A model generated the notes under the pieces. That model was not told the DNA's origin, ran no database searches, and saw only the letters and a list, made by a program, of their open reading frames with translations. Positions 8,444 through 17,411 of a stretch of DNA of 64,000 nucleotides are shown here, piece after piece. Positions within the stretch are counted from its first letter, which is position 1. Each line of letters begins with the position of its first letter. The stretch is from Aurantiacibacter rhizosphaerae (GTDB lineage Bacteria; Pseudomonadota; Alphaproteobacteria; Sphingomonadales; Sphingomonadaceae): the NCBI RefSeq assembly GCF_009807005.1, contig NZ_WUBR01000002.1:620001-684000 (forward strand), written 5' to 3'. The position numbers and the translations under genes were made by a program.

Positions 8444-10420
8444 ATGTATTCAGCGCCTGATAAGGATGCCCCTGCCACTATGTCCAGCATGGTTAGATTA
8501 CCTCTTGTTGCTATCGTCGCGGCCATGGCCGCTCCTGCCACCTCTTTTGCCCAGGATGCGGGCGAGTGGGACCGCAATCGCGCCCAGCTTGTCGCCCAGC
8601 AGCCGGGCCCTATGGCGGCCCAGATCACCCGCTGGGAAAGATTGTGGGAAGATCGGCAGGCACAGCGCCCGTTCACCGAATATGCCAACTTCCTGCTCGC
8701 CAATCCGGGCTTCCCGGACGAAACGACGCTGCGTGCGCGCGCTGAACGGCGCTTGCGGGAGGAATTTACCGATCCCGCCCTGCTTCTGCGATTCTTCGAG
8801 AATGAAGAACCCGTCACCAATTACGCCAAGGCGCATTATGCGCTGGCCCTGATGGGTCAGGATCGCGCCGCGGCCCAGCGTTGGGCGCTGGAAGCTTGGC
8901 GTGGCGGAGAGATGAGCCCCACTGCCGAAGCTTCGCTGGCCGCCAATTTCGGGCAGATGTTCGAACAGGGCGATCAGGACAGCCGCATGGACGCCCTGCT
9001 ATGGCAGCGCGATGGGGATGCCGCCGCGCGGCAGCTTTCGCGCGTATCCCCGGCAAAGCGCGAAGTGTTCCAGGCGCGCCTCGCCATTCTGCAGGGCGGC
9101 GATGGAGCGACCAATGCAGCAGGCGCGATTGCCGATCCCGGCTATCTGTACAATCGCAGCCGCGAATTGCGCCAGGAAGGGCGCACGTCGGAAGCAGTCC
9201 GCAATATCGTGAATGGCCCCAAGCTTTCGGCACTACCTTTCGACCAGACAGCCTGGGTGACGGAACTCTTGGCCCTCGCCCGCTCTGCCAATACGCGCGA
9301 TTCGGTGCGCATTGCACAGCGCGCGATTGAGGCTTTCGAGCCGGGCTATGACATCTCCACGGGCGAATACCGCCTGCGGGACGATTACACGTCGCTGATG
9401 TGGCTGGGCGGCACCAACGCCCTGTGGCAATTGGGTGATGGCGCTGCCGCCGCCCCGTTGTTCTATCAATATGGCGCAGCCGCGCGCACGCCGCAGACCC
9501 GATCCAAGGGCTTCTTCTGGGCGGGCGAAGCCTATCGCCGCGCCGGCAACACGGACGAGGCAGAGCGGTATTACAACATGGCCGCCGATTATGCGGACCG
9601 CTTTTACGGCCTTATGGCGCTGGATCGCCTTGGCCGCAGCGTGCCCAGCTTCGATACGCAGCCTGCTGGCCAGCCGACCGCTGGGGAGCGTCAGGCGTTC
9701 CTGTCCGCTCCCATCACGCGCGCCGTGGCCGAAGTGGCCCGCGATGCGCCGTGGAGCACGGGCATCCGCTTCTATCGCTCCATCGCCGATCAGGCGGAGA
9801 CCGCTGGCGAACACGTGCTGGTGGCAGACCTCGCCCGCGAGATCGGAAGGCGCGACCTGGCCGTGAACCTGGCCGATGCCGCCATGTCCGATGGACACGA
9901 AGGCTTTACCCGCATCGGCTATCCCACGCTGCCGACCCCGGCGGGCACCAACTGGACGATGATCCACGCGCTTGCCCGGCAGGAGAGCCAGTTTGCGGAA
10001 AACGCCATTAGCCACGCCGGTGCGCGCGGCCTGATGCAGTTCATGCCCGCCACCGCGCAGGAAGAAGCGCGACGTGCCCGCGTGCAATATTCCGCCAGCC
10101 GGTTGATGACCGATCCGCAATATTCGATGCAGCTTGGTTCCAACCATATCGAGCGGCTCATTTCATATTATGACGGCAGTTATCCCCTTGCCATCGCGGC
10201 CTACAACGCGGGGCCCGGCAATGTGAACAAGTGGCTGCGCCAGAATGGAGACCCGCGTCAGACGGGTGACTGGCTGCGCTGGATCGAGGAAATCGGCTTC
10301 TTCGAAACGAAGAATTACGTGCAACGCGTGGTGGAGAATGCCGTGGTGTATGAACACCTCTATCCCGAACGCACCGGCCGTGCTGGTGGGCCGCGCCTTG
10401 TTAAGGACTTCCTGCGGTAG
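8444..10420 (+). CDS. Soluble lytic murein transglycosylase (Slt-type)
   Basis: 658 residues with an N-terminal signal region (VRLPLVAIVAAMAAPATSFAQ). A long alpha-helical, tetratricopeptide-like superhelix fills about residues 40-500, followed by the C-terminal SLT catalytic domain. The catalytic glutamate lies in ARQESQFAENAISHAGARG, followed by GLMQFMPATA and AIAAYNAGPGNV, all diagnostic of family 1 lytic transglycosylases that cleave peptidoglycan to 1,6-anhydro-muropeptides in the periplasm. GGAGGG is placed five bases before the ATG at 8444, so this start is preferred over internal methionines. Confidence 0.93.
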   Translation: MYSAPDKDAPATMSSMVRLPLVAIVAAMAAPATSFAQDAGEWDRNRAQLVAQQPGPMAAQITRWERLWEDRQAQRPFTEYANFLLANPGFPDETTLRARAERRLREEFTDPALLLRFFENEEPVTNYAKAHYALALMGQDRAAAQRWALEAWRGGEMSPTAEASLAANFGQMFEQGDQDSRMDALLWQRDGDAAARQLSRVSPAKREVFQARLAILQGGDGATNAAGAIADPGYLYNRSRELRQEGRTSEAVRNIVNGPKLSALPFDQTAWVTELLALARSANTRDSVRIAQRAIEAFEPGYDISTGEYRLRDDYTSLMWLGGTNALWQLGDGAAAAPLFYQYGAAARTPQTRSKGFFWAGEAYRRAGNTDEAERYYNMAADYADRFYGLMALDRLGRSVPSFDTQPAGQPTAGERQAFLSAPITRAVAEVARDAPWSTGIRFYRSIADQAETAGEHVLVADLAREIGRRDLAVNLADAAMSDGHEGFTRIGYPTLPTPAGTNWTMIHALARQESQFAENAISHAGARGLMQFMPATAQEEARRARVQYSASRLMTDPQYSMQLGSNHIERLISYYDGSYPLAIAAYNAGPGNVNKWLRQNGDPRQTGDWLRWIEEIGFFETKNYVQRVVENAVVYEHLYPERTGRAGGPRLVKDFLR

Positions 10421-10455
10421 GCTTAGCCTCGAAATTTTAATCTTTCTGTCGTGCG

Positions 10456-10486
10456 ATGGGGGTTTGTGATTGTCACGAGCCCCCAT
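10456..10486 (+). terminator. Hairpin after the lytic transglycosylase gene
   Basis: ATGGGGG (10456-10462) pairs with CCCCCAT (10480-10486), and an inner GTGA/TCAC stem closes a three-base loop. There is no good T-run after it, so it could be an imperfect terminator or an mRNA 3' stabiliser rather than a classical intrinsic terminator. Confidence 0.5.
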
Positions 10487-10552
10487 TTGCATGGCGCATA
10501 AGACTTGTGTAACTCGTTGTAATAGTTCGTCGGAAGCTCGGGAAATAACGGA

Positions 10553-11638
10553 ATGCCATTCTCACACCTCGATGGCCAGCCGGTCCCCATTCTTCCCGAA
10601 GACGAGGGTCTGCTGTCCTTCATCGTCGATAGCGGCCCCAACCTTATCTTCGTGAAGGATGAGGAAAGCCGAATTCTTTATGCAAATCAGGCATTCCTCG
10701 CCATCTATCCACCTGACGAGCGGGATGCCGTGGTTGGATCGACAACGATCGAAAGCTTCACCAAAGAAGAGGCCGATCTTTTCCTGAGCGAAGACAGGCG
10801 CGCGTTCAGCGAAGGCGAATCGGAGATTGTCGAAGAGATCTCCGACTGGAAAGCGCAGCGCATAACCCTGCTGTCGCGCAAGAAGGTGTTCCACACCAAA
10901 AGCGGTGAACGGCGCCTGGTTTGTATTTCCACCAATATCACCGCCCTTGCCGCTCGAGAGCGGAGGCTGGTTCGCCTCAACGCCAAGCTGAAGGTGTATT
11001 CTCACTCCATTGCGCACGATCTGCGCAACCCTATTGCAACCATGATCAGCGGGCTGAGCCTTATCCGACGCGACAAGGGAACGGTTTTGAGCGAACGGTC
11101 GGAAAAGATCATGGATGCCATGAAGGAAAGTGCGACCGGCCTTTCAGGCTACATCGGCTCCATGCTGACCGCAGCGGCCGAGGAAACTTCGGCCAGCGAT
11201 TTTCAGCCATATGATCTCAATATCCTGCTGGAAGAAGTTCGTTTCAACCTTACCGTCGCTATCGAACAGGCCGGGCTCAGGCTGAACGTCACGCGCCTGC
11301 CGGTTGCGCGTGTCGAACCGAACCTGCTTCGCCAGCTGTTCCAAAACCTTATCGAGAACTCGATTAAGCACGCAGGCGTCGAAAGCCCCGTCGTCACGAT
11401 CCATCACAAGGAAGAGGGCGGCGAACACGTCTTCTACGTAGGCGACAATGGGAAGGGCATTCCGGAAGAGAAAAAGGCGCTTGTTTTCAGCCAGTTCTTC
11501 AAGGGCGGATCGCAAGATGGCCTCGGCCTGGGCCTTACGATCTGTCAGCGCATCGCAAACCTGCACGACGGGTTCATTGAAATTCACGACCGTGAAGAGA
11601 ATGGATGCTGCATGGTCGTGCGTATCGCGGCGCGGTAG
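10553..11638 (+). CDS. Soluble PAS-domain sensor histidine kinase
   Basis: 361 residues without signal peptide or membrane segment, so a cytoplasmic sensor. An N-terminal PAS domain (about 20-135; FIVDSGPNLIFVKDEESRI) is followed by a HisKA domain with H155 in SHSIAHDLRNP. The HATPase has N-box NLIENSIKH, G1 DNGKGIP and G2 GLGLGLTICQR. No receiver domain is attached and no response-regulator gene is adjacent, so it is an orphan kinase here. The PAS ligand or signal cannot be read from the sequence. The AT-richer 130 bases upstream contain a hairpin but no convincing promoter. Confidence 0.88.
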   Translation: MPFSHLDGQPVPILPEDEGLLSFIVDSGPNLIFVKDEESRILYANQAFLAIYPPDERDAVVGSTTIESFTKEEADLFLSEDRRAFSEGESEIVEEISDWKAQRITLLSRKKVFHTKSGERRLVCISTNITALAARERRLVRLNAKLKVYSHSIAHDLRNPIATMISGLSLIRRDKGTVLSERSEKIMDAMKESATGLSGYIGSMLTAAAEETSASDFQPYDLNILLEEVRFNLTVAIEQAGLRLNVTRLPVARVEPNLLRQLFQNLIENSIKHAGVESPVVTIHHKEEGGEHVFYVGDNGKGIPEEKKALVFSQFFKGGSQDGLGLGLTICQRIANLHDGFIEIHDREENGCCMVVRIAAR

Positions 11639-11709
11639 GGCCTGCCTGCAAGGGCGATTAATACCCATCCATACTGGCCCGAAGCTTCAACAGCGTTATA
11701 GAGCCCGTC

Positions 11710-12210
11710 ATGACCTCCCCCGACAACACCAGCCCCATCACACCCGCAGGCCTCGCCGCGCTGAAGGCGCGCTATGATCACCTGCTGGGCACGGAACGGC
11801 CGGAGATCGTTGAGATCGTCAGTTGGGCGGCGGGCAATGGCGATCGCAGCGAGAACGGCGATTATTTGTATGGCCGCAAGAAGATGCGCGAGATCGACCG
11901 GGAGCTGTCCTACCTCGCCAAAGTGATGAAGCACGCCAAAGTGGTGGACCCGCGCCAGCAGCCGGACAAGAGCCGCGTGTTCTTCGGCGCGACTGTCACC
12001 ATCGCGGATGAGGATGACGAGGAGCGTACCGTCACCATCGTGGGCGACAAGGAACAGGACGCCAGCGACAATCGCATCGGCTGGTCCAGCCCCATCGCCC
12101 GCGCCCTTCGCGGCGCAGAGGTGGGCGATTTGCGCACGGTGCGTCTTCCGCAAGGGGTGAAGGAATGGGAAGTGGTATCTATCAGCTATCCGGGCGATGA
12201 CGCCGGCTGA
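11710..12210 (+). CDS. greB: Transcription elongation factor GreB
   Basis: GreB stimulates RNA cleavage in backtracked RNA polymerase. The 166-residue protein has the N-terminal coiled coil with ITPAGLAALKARYDHL, the conserved acidic tip region GDRSENGDYLYGRKK, and the C-terminal FKBP-like domain (VFFGATVTIADEDDEE to VKEWEVVSI). The DYLYGRKKMREID form distinguishes GreB from GreA. Convergent with the EAL gene, with a GC-rich hairpin at the junction. Confidence 0.93.
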   Translation: MTSPDNTSPITPAGLAALKARYDHLLGTERPEIVEIVSWAAGNGDRSENGDYLYGRKKMREIDRELSYLAKVMKHAKVVDPRQQPDKSRVFFGATVTIADEDDEERTVTIVGDKEQDASDNRIGWSSPIARALRGAEVGDLRTVRLPQGVKEWEVVSISYPGDDAG

Positions 12211-12219
12211 TAGGCCGGC
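12202..12219. terminator. Perfect hairpin between convergent greB and EAL genes
   Basis: GCCGGC (12202-12207) and GCCGGC (12214-12219) form a six-base-pair stem around TGATAG, spanning the greB stop codon. No T-run is visible on either strand, so the terminator role is only suggested by position. Confidence 0.35.
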
Positions 12220-12222
12220 TAT

Positions 12223-12981
12223 CTACGCCGCGCGGACCAGCGGCGCATCCTTTGGCCAAACAGGCAGGCTGTCCAGTTCCGGTTTTGCCAGCAGGAAACC
12301 TTGCATCAGGTGCACACCCATATCGGCAACGGCATCCAACTCACCGCGCGTTTCGATACCTTCGGCAATCACGGTGCGGCCCATTCCTTCCAGCAGGCGG
12401 ACCATCGCCAGAACGATCTGGCGGCGCGGTTCCGACTGATCGATGCCGCGGATCAGCGCCATGTCCAGCTTCACATAATCGGTCGGCATATCGGCCAGCA
12501 GCTGCAACCCTGAATAGCCTGCGCCAAAATCGTCCAGAGCGGTGCCAAACCCCAATGTCTTGTATGCTTTTAGAATGTCACGAACATGGCTTACGTCCAG
12601 CCGCTCATTCTCCGTGAATTCGAAGATCAGGCGATCTTCCGGCAGGCCCACCTGCCGTGCGGTTTCCAGCGTTAGGCGGATACAGGCCATTGGCGCATAA
12701 ACAGCGTTGGGCAGGAAGTTGATCGAAAGACGCGCGTCGCTATCCAGCAGCCCGGCTGAGGCAGCGTTCTTGATGGCGGCAACGCGGCAGGCCTGGTCAA
12801 AACTGTAGAGCGTATCGGCGGTAACGCGGGACAGGATTTTCTCCGCCCCTTCGCCATTCACGCCGCGCACCAGCGCTTCGTAAGCGAAGACGGTGCCGCT
12901 GCGCACATCGAAGATCGGCTGGAACGCGGTGCGAATACCAAAGTCCAGTCCTTTTCCTGATTTGCAGCCTTCGCACCCCAT
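12223..12981 (-). CDS. EAL-domain protein (putative c-di-GMP phosphodiesterase)
   Basis: 252 residues, essentially a stand-alone EAL domain. Catalytic landmarks are intact: YEALVRG (the EAL signature), NFLPNAV, EFTENERL, ALDDFGAGYSG, the KLD of YVKLDMALI, AEGIET and QGF. These imply an active phosphodiesterase that linearises c-di-GMP, but no assay evidence exists. The N-terminus begins MGCEGCKSGKG, a CxxC pair that might bind metal. The ATG at 12979-12981 has GGAG nine bases upstream; the frame stays open 40 codons further but without homology. No sensory or membrane domain is present. Confidence 0.87.
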   Translation of the reverse strand: MGCEGCKSGKGLDFGIRTAFQPIFDVRSGTVFAYEALVRGVNGEGAEKILSRVTADTLYSFDQACRVAAIKNAASAGLLDSDARLSINFLPNAVYAPMACIRLTLETARQVGLPEDRLIFEFTENERLDVSHVRDILKAYKTLGFGTALDDFGAGYSGLQLLADMPTDYVKLDMALIRGIDQSEPRRQIVLAMVRLLEGMGRTVIAEGIETRGELDAVADMGVHLMQGFLLAKPELDSLPVWPKDAPLVRAA

Positions 12982-13078
12982 GATGCAACTCTCCGTAAGA
13001 TAGGCGGTTATAGCGTTGATCGAGTTAACCAATCGTTGATTCGTCAAACGCTCATCATTCAATGACGGATCGCACAAT

Positions 13079-13110
13079 GAAAAAGCGGGCGCAGCTTTCA
13101 CCGCGCCCGC
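13079..13110 (-). terminator. Intrinsic terminator of the flotillin operon
   Basis: On the minus strand GCGGGCGC (13103-13110) pairs perfectly with GCGCCCGC (13085-13092), followed by a run of five T. It lies about 20 bases beyond the flotillin stop. Confidence 0.85.
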
Positions 13111-13129
13111 CCCAATTTAAGTCGCCAAG

Positions 13130-14935
13130 TTACTCGGCAGGACTTGCGCTGCCGCCGTTCTTCGCGCCCGCATCCCGCGGCTTTTTCGCATTGTCGGACG
13201 CGGCATCATTGTCAGCTTCCGCTTCGCCATCCGTATCGAACAGCGAGGGTGTTTTCGCCTGGTCAGTCAATTCTGACAGGGTGCCGAAAGCCTCCCCGGC
13301 ATCGCCCTTGGCGGCGCCTTCCACCAGCTTGCCGAGCGACGATCCATCCAGGCCCAGTTCCTTCATCAGGCCATCCAGCACAGGGGCCTGCGCACGATAG
13401 GCGAGAGCTGCGGCGACCGCATCGTTGGCCAGATTGCCACTGCCGCCGCCGGAACCGTTCGTCGTGGTGCCCGGTGCGCCGGACTTTTGCGTAAGGCCGT
13501 CGACCTGCACGATCTTGATGCTGTCGATCGCTTCCATCGGCTTCGCGCTTTCGCGGATGACTTCGGGAAGCACCTTCAGCAGCGCCAGCTTCGTCTGCAG
13601 GCTGATCTGGTCCATCGACAGGATATTGGCAGCCTCGTTCACGGCGCGCTGGCCGGCAGCTTCCACTTCGAAGCGGACACGGTCTGCCTCTGCGCGCAAC
13701 CTGACTGCATCGGCTTCACCCTCGGCCTCCCGGCGGGTGGCTTCGGCCAGGTTGGTGGCGGCATCCTTGTCAGCCTCTGCATCGACGCGGATCTTGATCG
13801 CATCGCGCTCTGCCTGCTTGGCAGCTTCGATCAGTTCGATCTTCTTCTGACGCTCTGCAATCTCGCTCTCGCGGGCTGTGGCGACGCGTTCTTCCGCCTC
13901 GACAGCCTTGGCGCGTGCTTCGTCAGCCTCCGCCTTGGCCTGGCTTTCTTCGCGAGACTTGTTCTGCACCGCGATCTGCTGTTCCTGCCGGGCGATTTCC
14001 AGCGCGCGCACCTGATCGATGCGGGCCTCTTCCACCATGCGATCAGCTTCGATCTGCTGTGCGTCGACCTGCTTCTTCGCCTCGATCCGCGCGGCATCGG
14101 CCTCGCGCTGACGCTCCGCCTGCTGGCTGGCGATTTCGGACATCTGCGCAGCGCGCCGGACTTCGACTTCGCGCTCTTGCCCCAGCCGTGCATATTCGGT
14201 GTCGCGGCTGATCTCGAAAGATCGCTGATCCGCCTCGAGGTTCTTCGTCTCCATCTGCACGCGCGTATCCTGCTCGATGTCGTTGCGCAGCTTCTTGCGC
14301 GCCTCGATCTGCTCGGTCAGCTTGGTCAGACCTTCGGCGTCAAACGCATTATTGGCATTGAAATGCTCGATGCTGGTCTGGTCGAGACCCGTCAGCGAGA
14401 CGGATTCCAGCTCCAGCCCGTTCATGGCCAGATCGTTGGAGGAAACCTGCTGCACCTTCTGCACGAAGTCCGCACGCTGTTCGTGCAGCTCGTTCATGGT
14501 CATGCCCGCAGCGACGGATCGCAGCGCGTCCACGAACTTGCCTTCGACAAGATCCTTCAGCATTTCGGGCTGCATGGTGCGCTGGCCCAGCGTCTGCGCG
14601 GCCATGGCGATGGCTTCGCTATCGGGCTTCACGCGCACGTAGAACTCGGCCTTTACGTCAATCCGCAGACGGTCCAGCGTGATCAACGCCTCCCCGTCGC
14701 GGCGCATCACGGACAGCACCAGCGTGTTCATGTTGACGGGCATGGTTTCGTGGAAGATCGGGAACACCAGCGCGCCCCCGTTCATCACCACTTTCTCGCC
14801 ACCTGCGCCGGTCCGCACGAAGGCGGTTTCCTTGGAAGCGCGGCGATACATCTTCAAAAGGAAGATGAAGACCGTCAGCACAAGGATCACGATCCCGGCG
14901 ATGCCAATCAGGCCAATGTTCAGAAAACTCTCCAT
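13130..14935 (-). CDS. Flotillin-like SPFH-domain protein (YqiK/FloT type)
   Basis: 601 residues. One N-terminal transmembrane helix (about 5-28), an SPFH/band-7 domain (about 35-215; VMNGGALVFPIFHETMPVNM), then a long heptad-rich Glu/Ala/Arg/Lys coiled coil (about 215-470) with the EAXR-like repeats of flotillins, and a low-complexity C-terminal tail rich in Gly, Asp and Ala. Flotillins scaffold membrane microdomains. The gene follows the YqiJ-like gene by 23 bases on the same strand, the standard yqiJ-yqiK pairing, and a strong terminator ends the operon. Confidence 0.92.
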   Translation of the reverse strand: MESFLNIGLIGIAGIVILVLTVFIFLLKMYRRASKETAFVRTGAGGEKVVMNGGALVFPIFHETMPVNMNTLVLSVMRRDGEALITLDRLRIDVKAEFYVRVKPDSEAIAMAAQTLGQRTMQPEMLKDLVEGKFVDALRSVAAGMTMNELHEQRADFVQKVQQVSSNDLAMNGLELESVSLTGLDQTSIEHFNANNAFDAEGLTKLTEQIEARKKLRNDIEQDTRVQMETKNLEADQRSFEISRDTEYARLGQEREVEVRRAAQMSEIASQQAERQREADAARIEAKKQVDAQQIEADRMVEEARIDQVRALEIARQEQQIAVQNKSREESQAKAEADEARAKAVEAEERVATARESEIAERQKKIELIEAAKQAERDAIKIRVDAEADKDAATNLAEATRREAEGEADAVRLRAEADRVRFEVEAAGQRAVNEAANILSMDQISLQTKLALLKVLPEVIRESAKPMEAIDSIKIVQVDGLTQKSGAPGTTTNGSGGGSGNLANDAVAAALAYRAQAPVLDGLMKELGLDGSSLGKLVEGAAKGDAGEAFGTLSELTDQAKTPSLFDTDGEAEADNDAASDNAKKPRDAGAKNGGSASPAE

Positions 14936-14958
14936 TTCTTCTCCTGTTGTAATGGTTG

Positions 14959-15615
14959 TCAGGACATCGGCGCCAGCTTGCGCTCTGCCAGGGCCATGCC
15001 GTAAAACAGCTGTCCCTCGCGGCGCACGAGCAATACCTCGTCCCCCTCGTGTATTGTGCTCGCATCCTCATGTGGCTCGAGCATGACGTAATGCGCATGG
15101 CCATGCCGATCGCGCACTTTCGTTCTGGCCGGTGAGCCTCTGGCGGCTTTACCGGTAGTGATGGTTCCGCGGCGGCCCACAAGGCTGCCCAGCCCAACGG
15201 CGCTGGTTTCATCCTGCGGCAGCAGTCGGCCCAGCGGGCGCACCAGCACGGATGTGGCCGGCAGGCTTGCCGCGCCTGCAAACAGCGCGGCCAGCCCGGC
15301 GTAAAGCGGCGATCCGGTAAGATCGGTGGCAAACATCTGTATCGCCATCCCGATCACGGTGAACAGCAGCAGGAACACCATCAGCCATACCATCAGCGGC
15401 ACACGCCCCAGGCCCAGCAGGCTGAGCAAGGCGCCGCCAAATCCGGCAGAGGGCGCCTCCACACTGTCCGCATCGAAATCCGGTGCATCGACATCCAGAT
15501 CAACGTCACCGCCGAAATCGAAATCGCCAAGGCCGATCAATTGCAACACAAGGGCAAGCACCATCAGCCCGAAGGCAATGGCAAATGGCAGGTTGTAATC
15601 GGCAAGCAGGCTCAT
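14959..15615 (-). CDS. YqiJ-family membrane protein with C-terminal OB-fold (NfeD-like)
   Basis: 218 residues. Transmembrane segments lie near residues 9-28, 70-93 and 103-125. The first is followed by an acidic Asp-rich loop (FDFGGDVDLDVDAPDFDAD). The C-terminal soluble domain begins around GLGSLVGRRGTITTGKA and looks like the OB-fold of NfeD/YqiJ proteins that partner flotillins. It is the first gene of the two-gene unit with the flotillin. The two gene products probably act together in membrane microdomains; this is inference from the family pairing. Confidence 0.85.
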   Translation of the reverse strand: MSLLADYNLPFAIAFGLMVLALVLQLIGLGDFDFGGDVDLDVDAPDFDADSVEAPSAGFGGALLSLLGLGRVPLMVWLMVFLLLFTVIGMAIQMFATDLTGSPLYAGLAALFAGAASLPATSVLVRPLGRLLPQDETSAVGLGSLVGRRGTITTGKAARGSPARTKVRDRHGHAHYVMLEPHEDASTIHEGDEVLLVRREGQLFYGMALAERKLAPMS

Positions 15616-15789
15616 CGTATCGCGCGCCTCCCGGCGATAAACCGAGGGCGTCCTTTCCTATTGGGGCCAACTTTTCCGGTGTCCCTTCCCGTTCCATTCA
15701 TATGCCAGAAAGGGGGTAAAAAATCCACAAATATCGGATGCAACCAGTTCGATTTTGACTGTTGGCAAGCTTGCCCTAAGAGAAAATCC

Positions 15790-16287
15790 ATGCGGACAAG
15801 CATCTCTTTGATCGCCTGCGGTTTCGCCCTGGCACTGGCAGCGCCGCTGTCTGCGAAAGACAGTCTTGGCGTCTATGGCCAGTGGGGTGCGTTCCGCGAT
15901 CCCGATGTGCCGCGCTGCTATGCCATTGCCGCGGCCGAAGTGTCCCGCAATCGGCGCGATTTCGATCCCTATGCCACCGTCGGCACATGGCCCCGCCGCA
16001 AGGTTCGTGCGCAGGTGCACTTCCGCCTCAGCCGGGAATTGTCTGCCAGCCCGCGCGTGCGACTGGCCATCGGCGGAAAGCGGTTCGATCTGACAGGTGG
16101 TGGCAGCGATGCCTGGGCGCCCAGCGCCAGCGATGATGCCGCCGTATTGGCAGCGATGCGTTCCGGCAGCCGCCTATCCATCAGCGCGACCGACAAGAAC
16201 GGCAATCGCTTCACCGATCGCTATTCACTAAGCGGCGCGGCCACCGCCCTGGATGCCGCGCAGGTGGGCTGCGCCCGCTTGCGCTAG
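15790..16287 (+). CDS. Small exported protein, possibly IalB-like
   Basis: 165 residues with a clear signal peptide (MRTSISLIACGFALALAAPLSAK). The mature part has a GQWGAFRD..RCYAIAAAE start, a VHFRLSRELSASPRVRLAIG segment and a C-terminal cysteine (VGCARLR), giving two mature cysteines that could form a disulfide. The W-x-C-x-I pattern and length recall the invasion-associated-locus-B family, but the match is weak and by eye. A longer open frame extends upstream to 15541; the ATG at 15790 is chosen because it gives the signal peptide. Divergent from yqiJ and convergent with the porin gene. Confidence 0.65.
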   Translation: MRTSISLIACGFALALAAPLSAKDSLGVYGQWGAFRDPDVPRCYAIAAAEVSRNRRDFDPYATVGTWPRRKVRAQVHFRLSRELSASPRVRLAIGGKRFDLTGGGSDAWAPSASDDAAVLAAMRSGSRLSISATDKNGNRFTDRYSLSGAATALDAAQVGCARLR

Positions 16288-16293
16288 ATATGC

Positions 16294-16326
16294 AAAAGGG
16301 CCGGAGAATTGCTTCGCCGGCCCCTT
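16294..16326. terminator. Terminator between convergent exported-protein and porin genes
   Basis: GGGCCGG (16298-16304) and CCGGCCC (16317-16323) form a seven-base-pair stem. On the minus strand it is followed by TTTT, which favours termination of the porin transcript; on the plus strand a poorer T-stretch comes a few bases later. Confidence 0.7.
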
Positions 16327-16345
16327 CGATTTTGGTTGATGTTGA

Positions 16346-17032
16346 TTAGAAGCGGTAGCCGAAGCCAACGGCAATCTGGTGACGATCCAGATCGGCATCG
16401 AAACGGTCGCTTTCGCCCGTGTCATCATCGAAGAAATCGTCATCGTTGAAGTCGAATTCGCCTTCGGAATAGTTGGAATAGCGATACTCCAGCTTCACGA
16501 AGGTGTTTTCGGACATGGCGTATTCCGCACCGGCACCCACGCGCCAGCCATCAAGATCCAGATCGGTTTCGATCTCGTCTACGCCATTGTTCGCCAGCAG
16601 GTTGAAACGGGCATTGGTGTAGCCGCCCTTTGCGTACACCAGCAGGTTGTCCCCGGCCAGCACACCGGCGCGCGCGCCGACATAGATGTCACGCCCGGTT
16701 TCCAGATTGGCACCAAAGCCAAGGTCTTCCAGGTCGCCATCGACGATTTCGGTTTTCGCGGTGGAGCTGGAAAGCTCTGCCTCTGCGCCCAGCACGAAGC
16801 CGCCCAGGGCCACGTCATAACCCACGCCTACGCCGTACAGCAGGCCATCGATGGACTGGTCGTCCTCGTCGTTCAGGTCGTTATCGACGCTGCTGCCTGC
16901 CTTGCTGATGTCATATCCGGCGATGCCTTCGATACGCGGGCCGGTGAAGGCCGCGTTCTCCTGGGCGGCTGCCGGAACTGCCAAAGCGGTTGCCGATGCC
17001 GTAGCGAGGATGAGGGCGATACTCTTATTCAT
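16346..17032 (-). CDS. Outer-membrane beta-barrel protein (porin/Opa-like)
   Basis: 228 residues with a signal peptide (MNKSIALILATASATALAVPAAAQ). Alternating hydrophobic/polar beta-strands follow, ending in the terminal aromatic residue typical of outer-membrane barrels (HQIAVGFGYRF). Segments such as GLLYGVGVGYDVALGGFVLGAEAE and FVKLEYRYSNYSEG match the eight-stranded OmpX/Opa-type family common in Sphingomonadales. Loops are strongly acidic (DDNDLNDEDDQS-like, FDFNDDDFFDDD). GGAG precedes the ATG at 17030-17032 by six bases. No specific transport role can be assigned. Confidence 0.85.
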   Translation of the reverse strand: MNKSIALILATASATALAVPAAAQENAAFTGPRIEGIAGYDISKAGSSVDNDLNDEDDQSIDGLLYGVGVGYDVALGGFVLGAEAELSSSTAKTEIVDGDLEDLGFGANLETGRDIYVGARAGVLAGDNLLVYAKGGYTNARFNLLANNGVDEIETDLDLDGWRVGAGAEYAMSENTFVKLEYRYSNYSEGEFDFNDDDFFDDDTGESDRFDADLDRHQIAVGFGYRF

Positions 17033-17411
17033 TGTGTGCTCCATTTGCATTTTTCCACGTGTAAATCGTCACGCTTGGACTGCCACAATGGGCCGGGTGG
17101 AGCTTTCGTTTCATGAACCTTGCACAACAAGTTAAGTGTGGTTTTACAGCAACATATTTGATCTATGAAACGAGTTTTATTCCCGACGAACGACAGGAAC
17201 GCTTTGCCGAAACGTTCATTAGGGGAGCCGCGCAATCCGCCGGTCGCAAATATTGCCCGCATCGCCAGAGGAATTGCAGTTCCCGGCATTTCATCGCGCA
17301 ATCCGGGCAGGCTGACGGTAATGATGTGTCGCCTGATGATCAGCGGTCAATTTCGTCCCTGTCTGCGCGCGCTTTCCAAAAGCGCCAGACATCACTATAT
17401 GCGCGTTTCCC
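17033..17411. other. Divergent intergenic region, porin / rlmN
   Basis: 379 bases with no credible gene; the small open frames are overlapping and unlike known proteins. It must carry the promoters of the porin (minus) and rlmN (plus). An AT-rich stretch lies at about 17115-17180. A CCGACGAACGAC motif occurs at 17183-17194, identical to a direct repeat found at 33952-33983. Confidence 0.6.

Noticed and set aside
17201-17218. GGAAC ... CGTT pair upstream of rlmN as an EcfG promoter
   Set aside because: The spacer is 12 bases, outside the 16-17 required.
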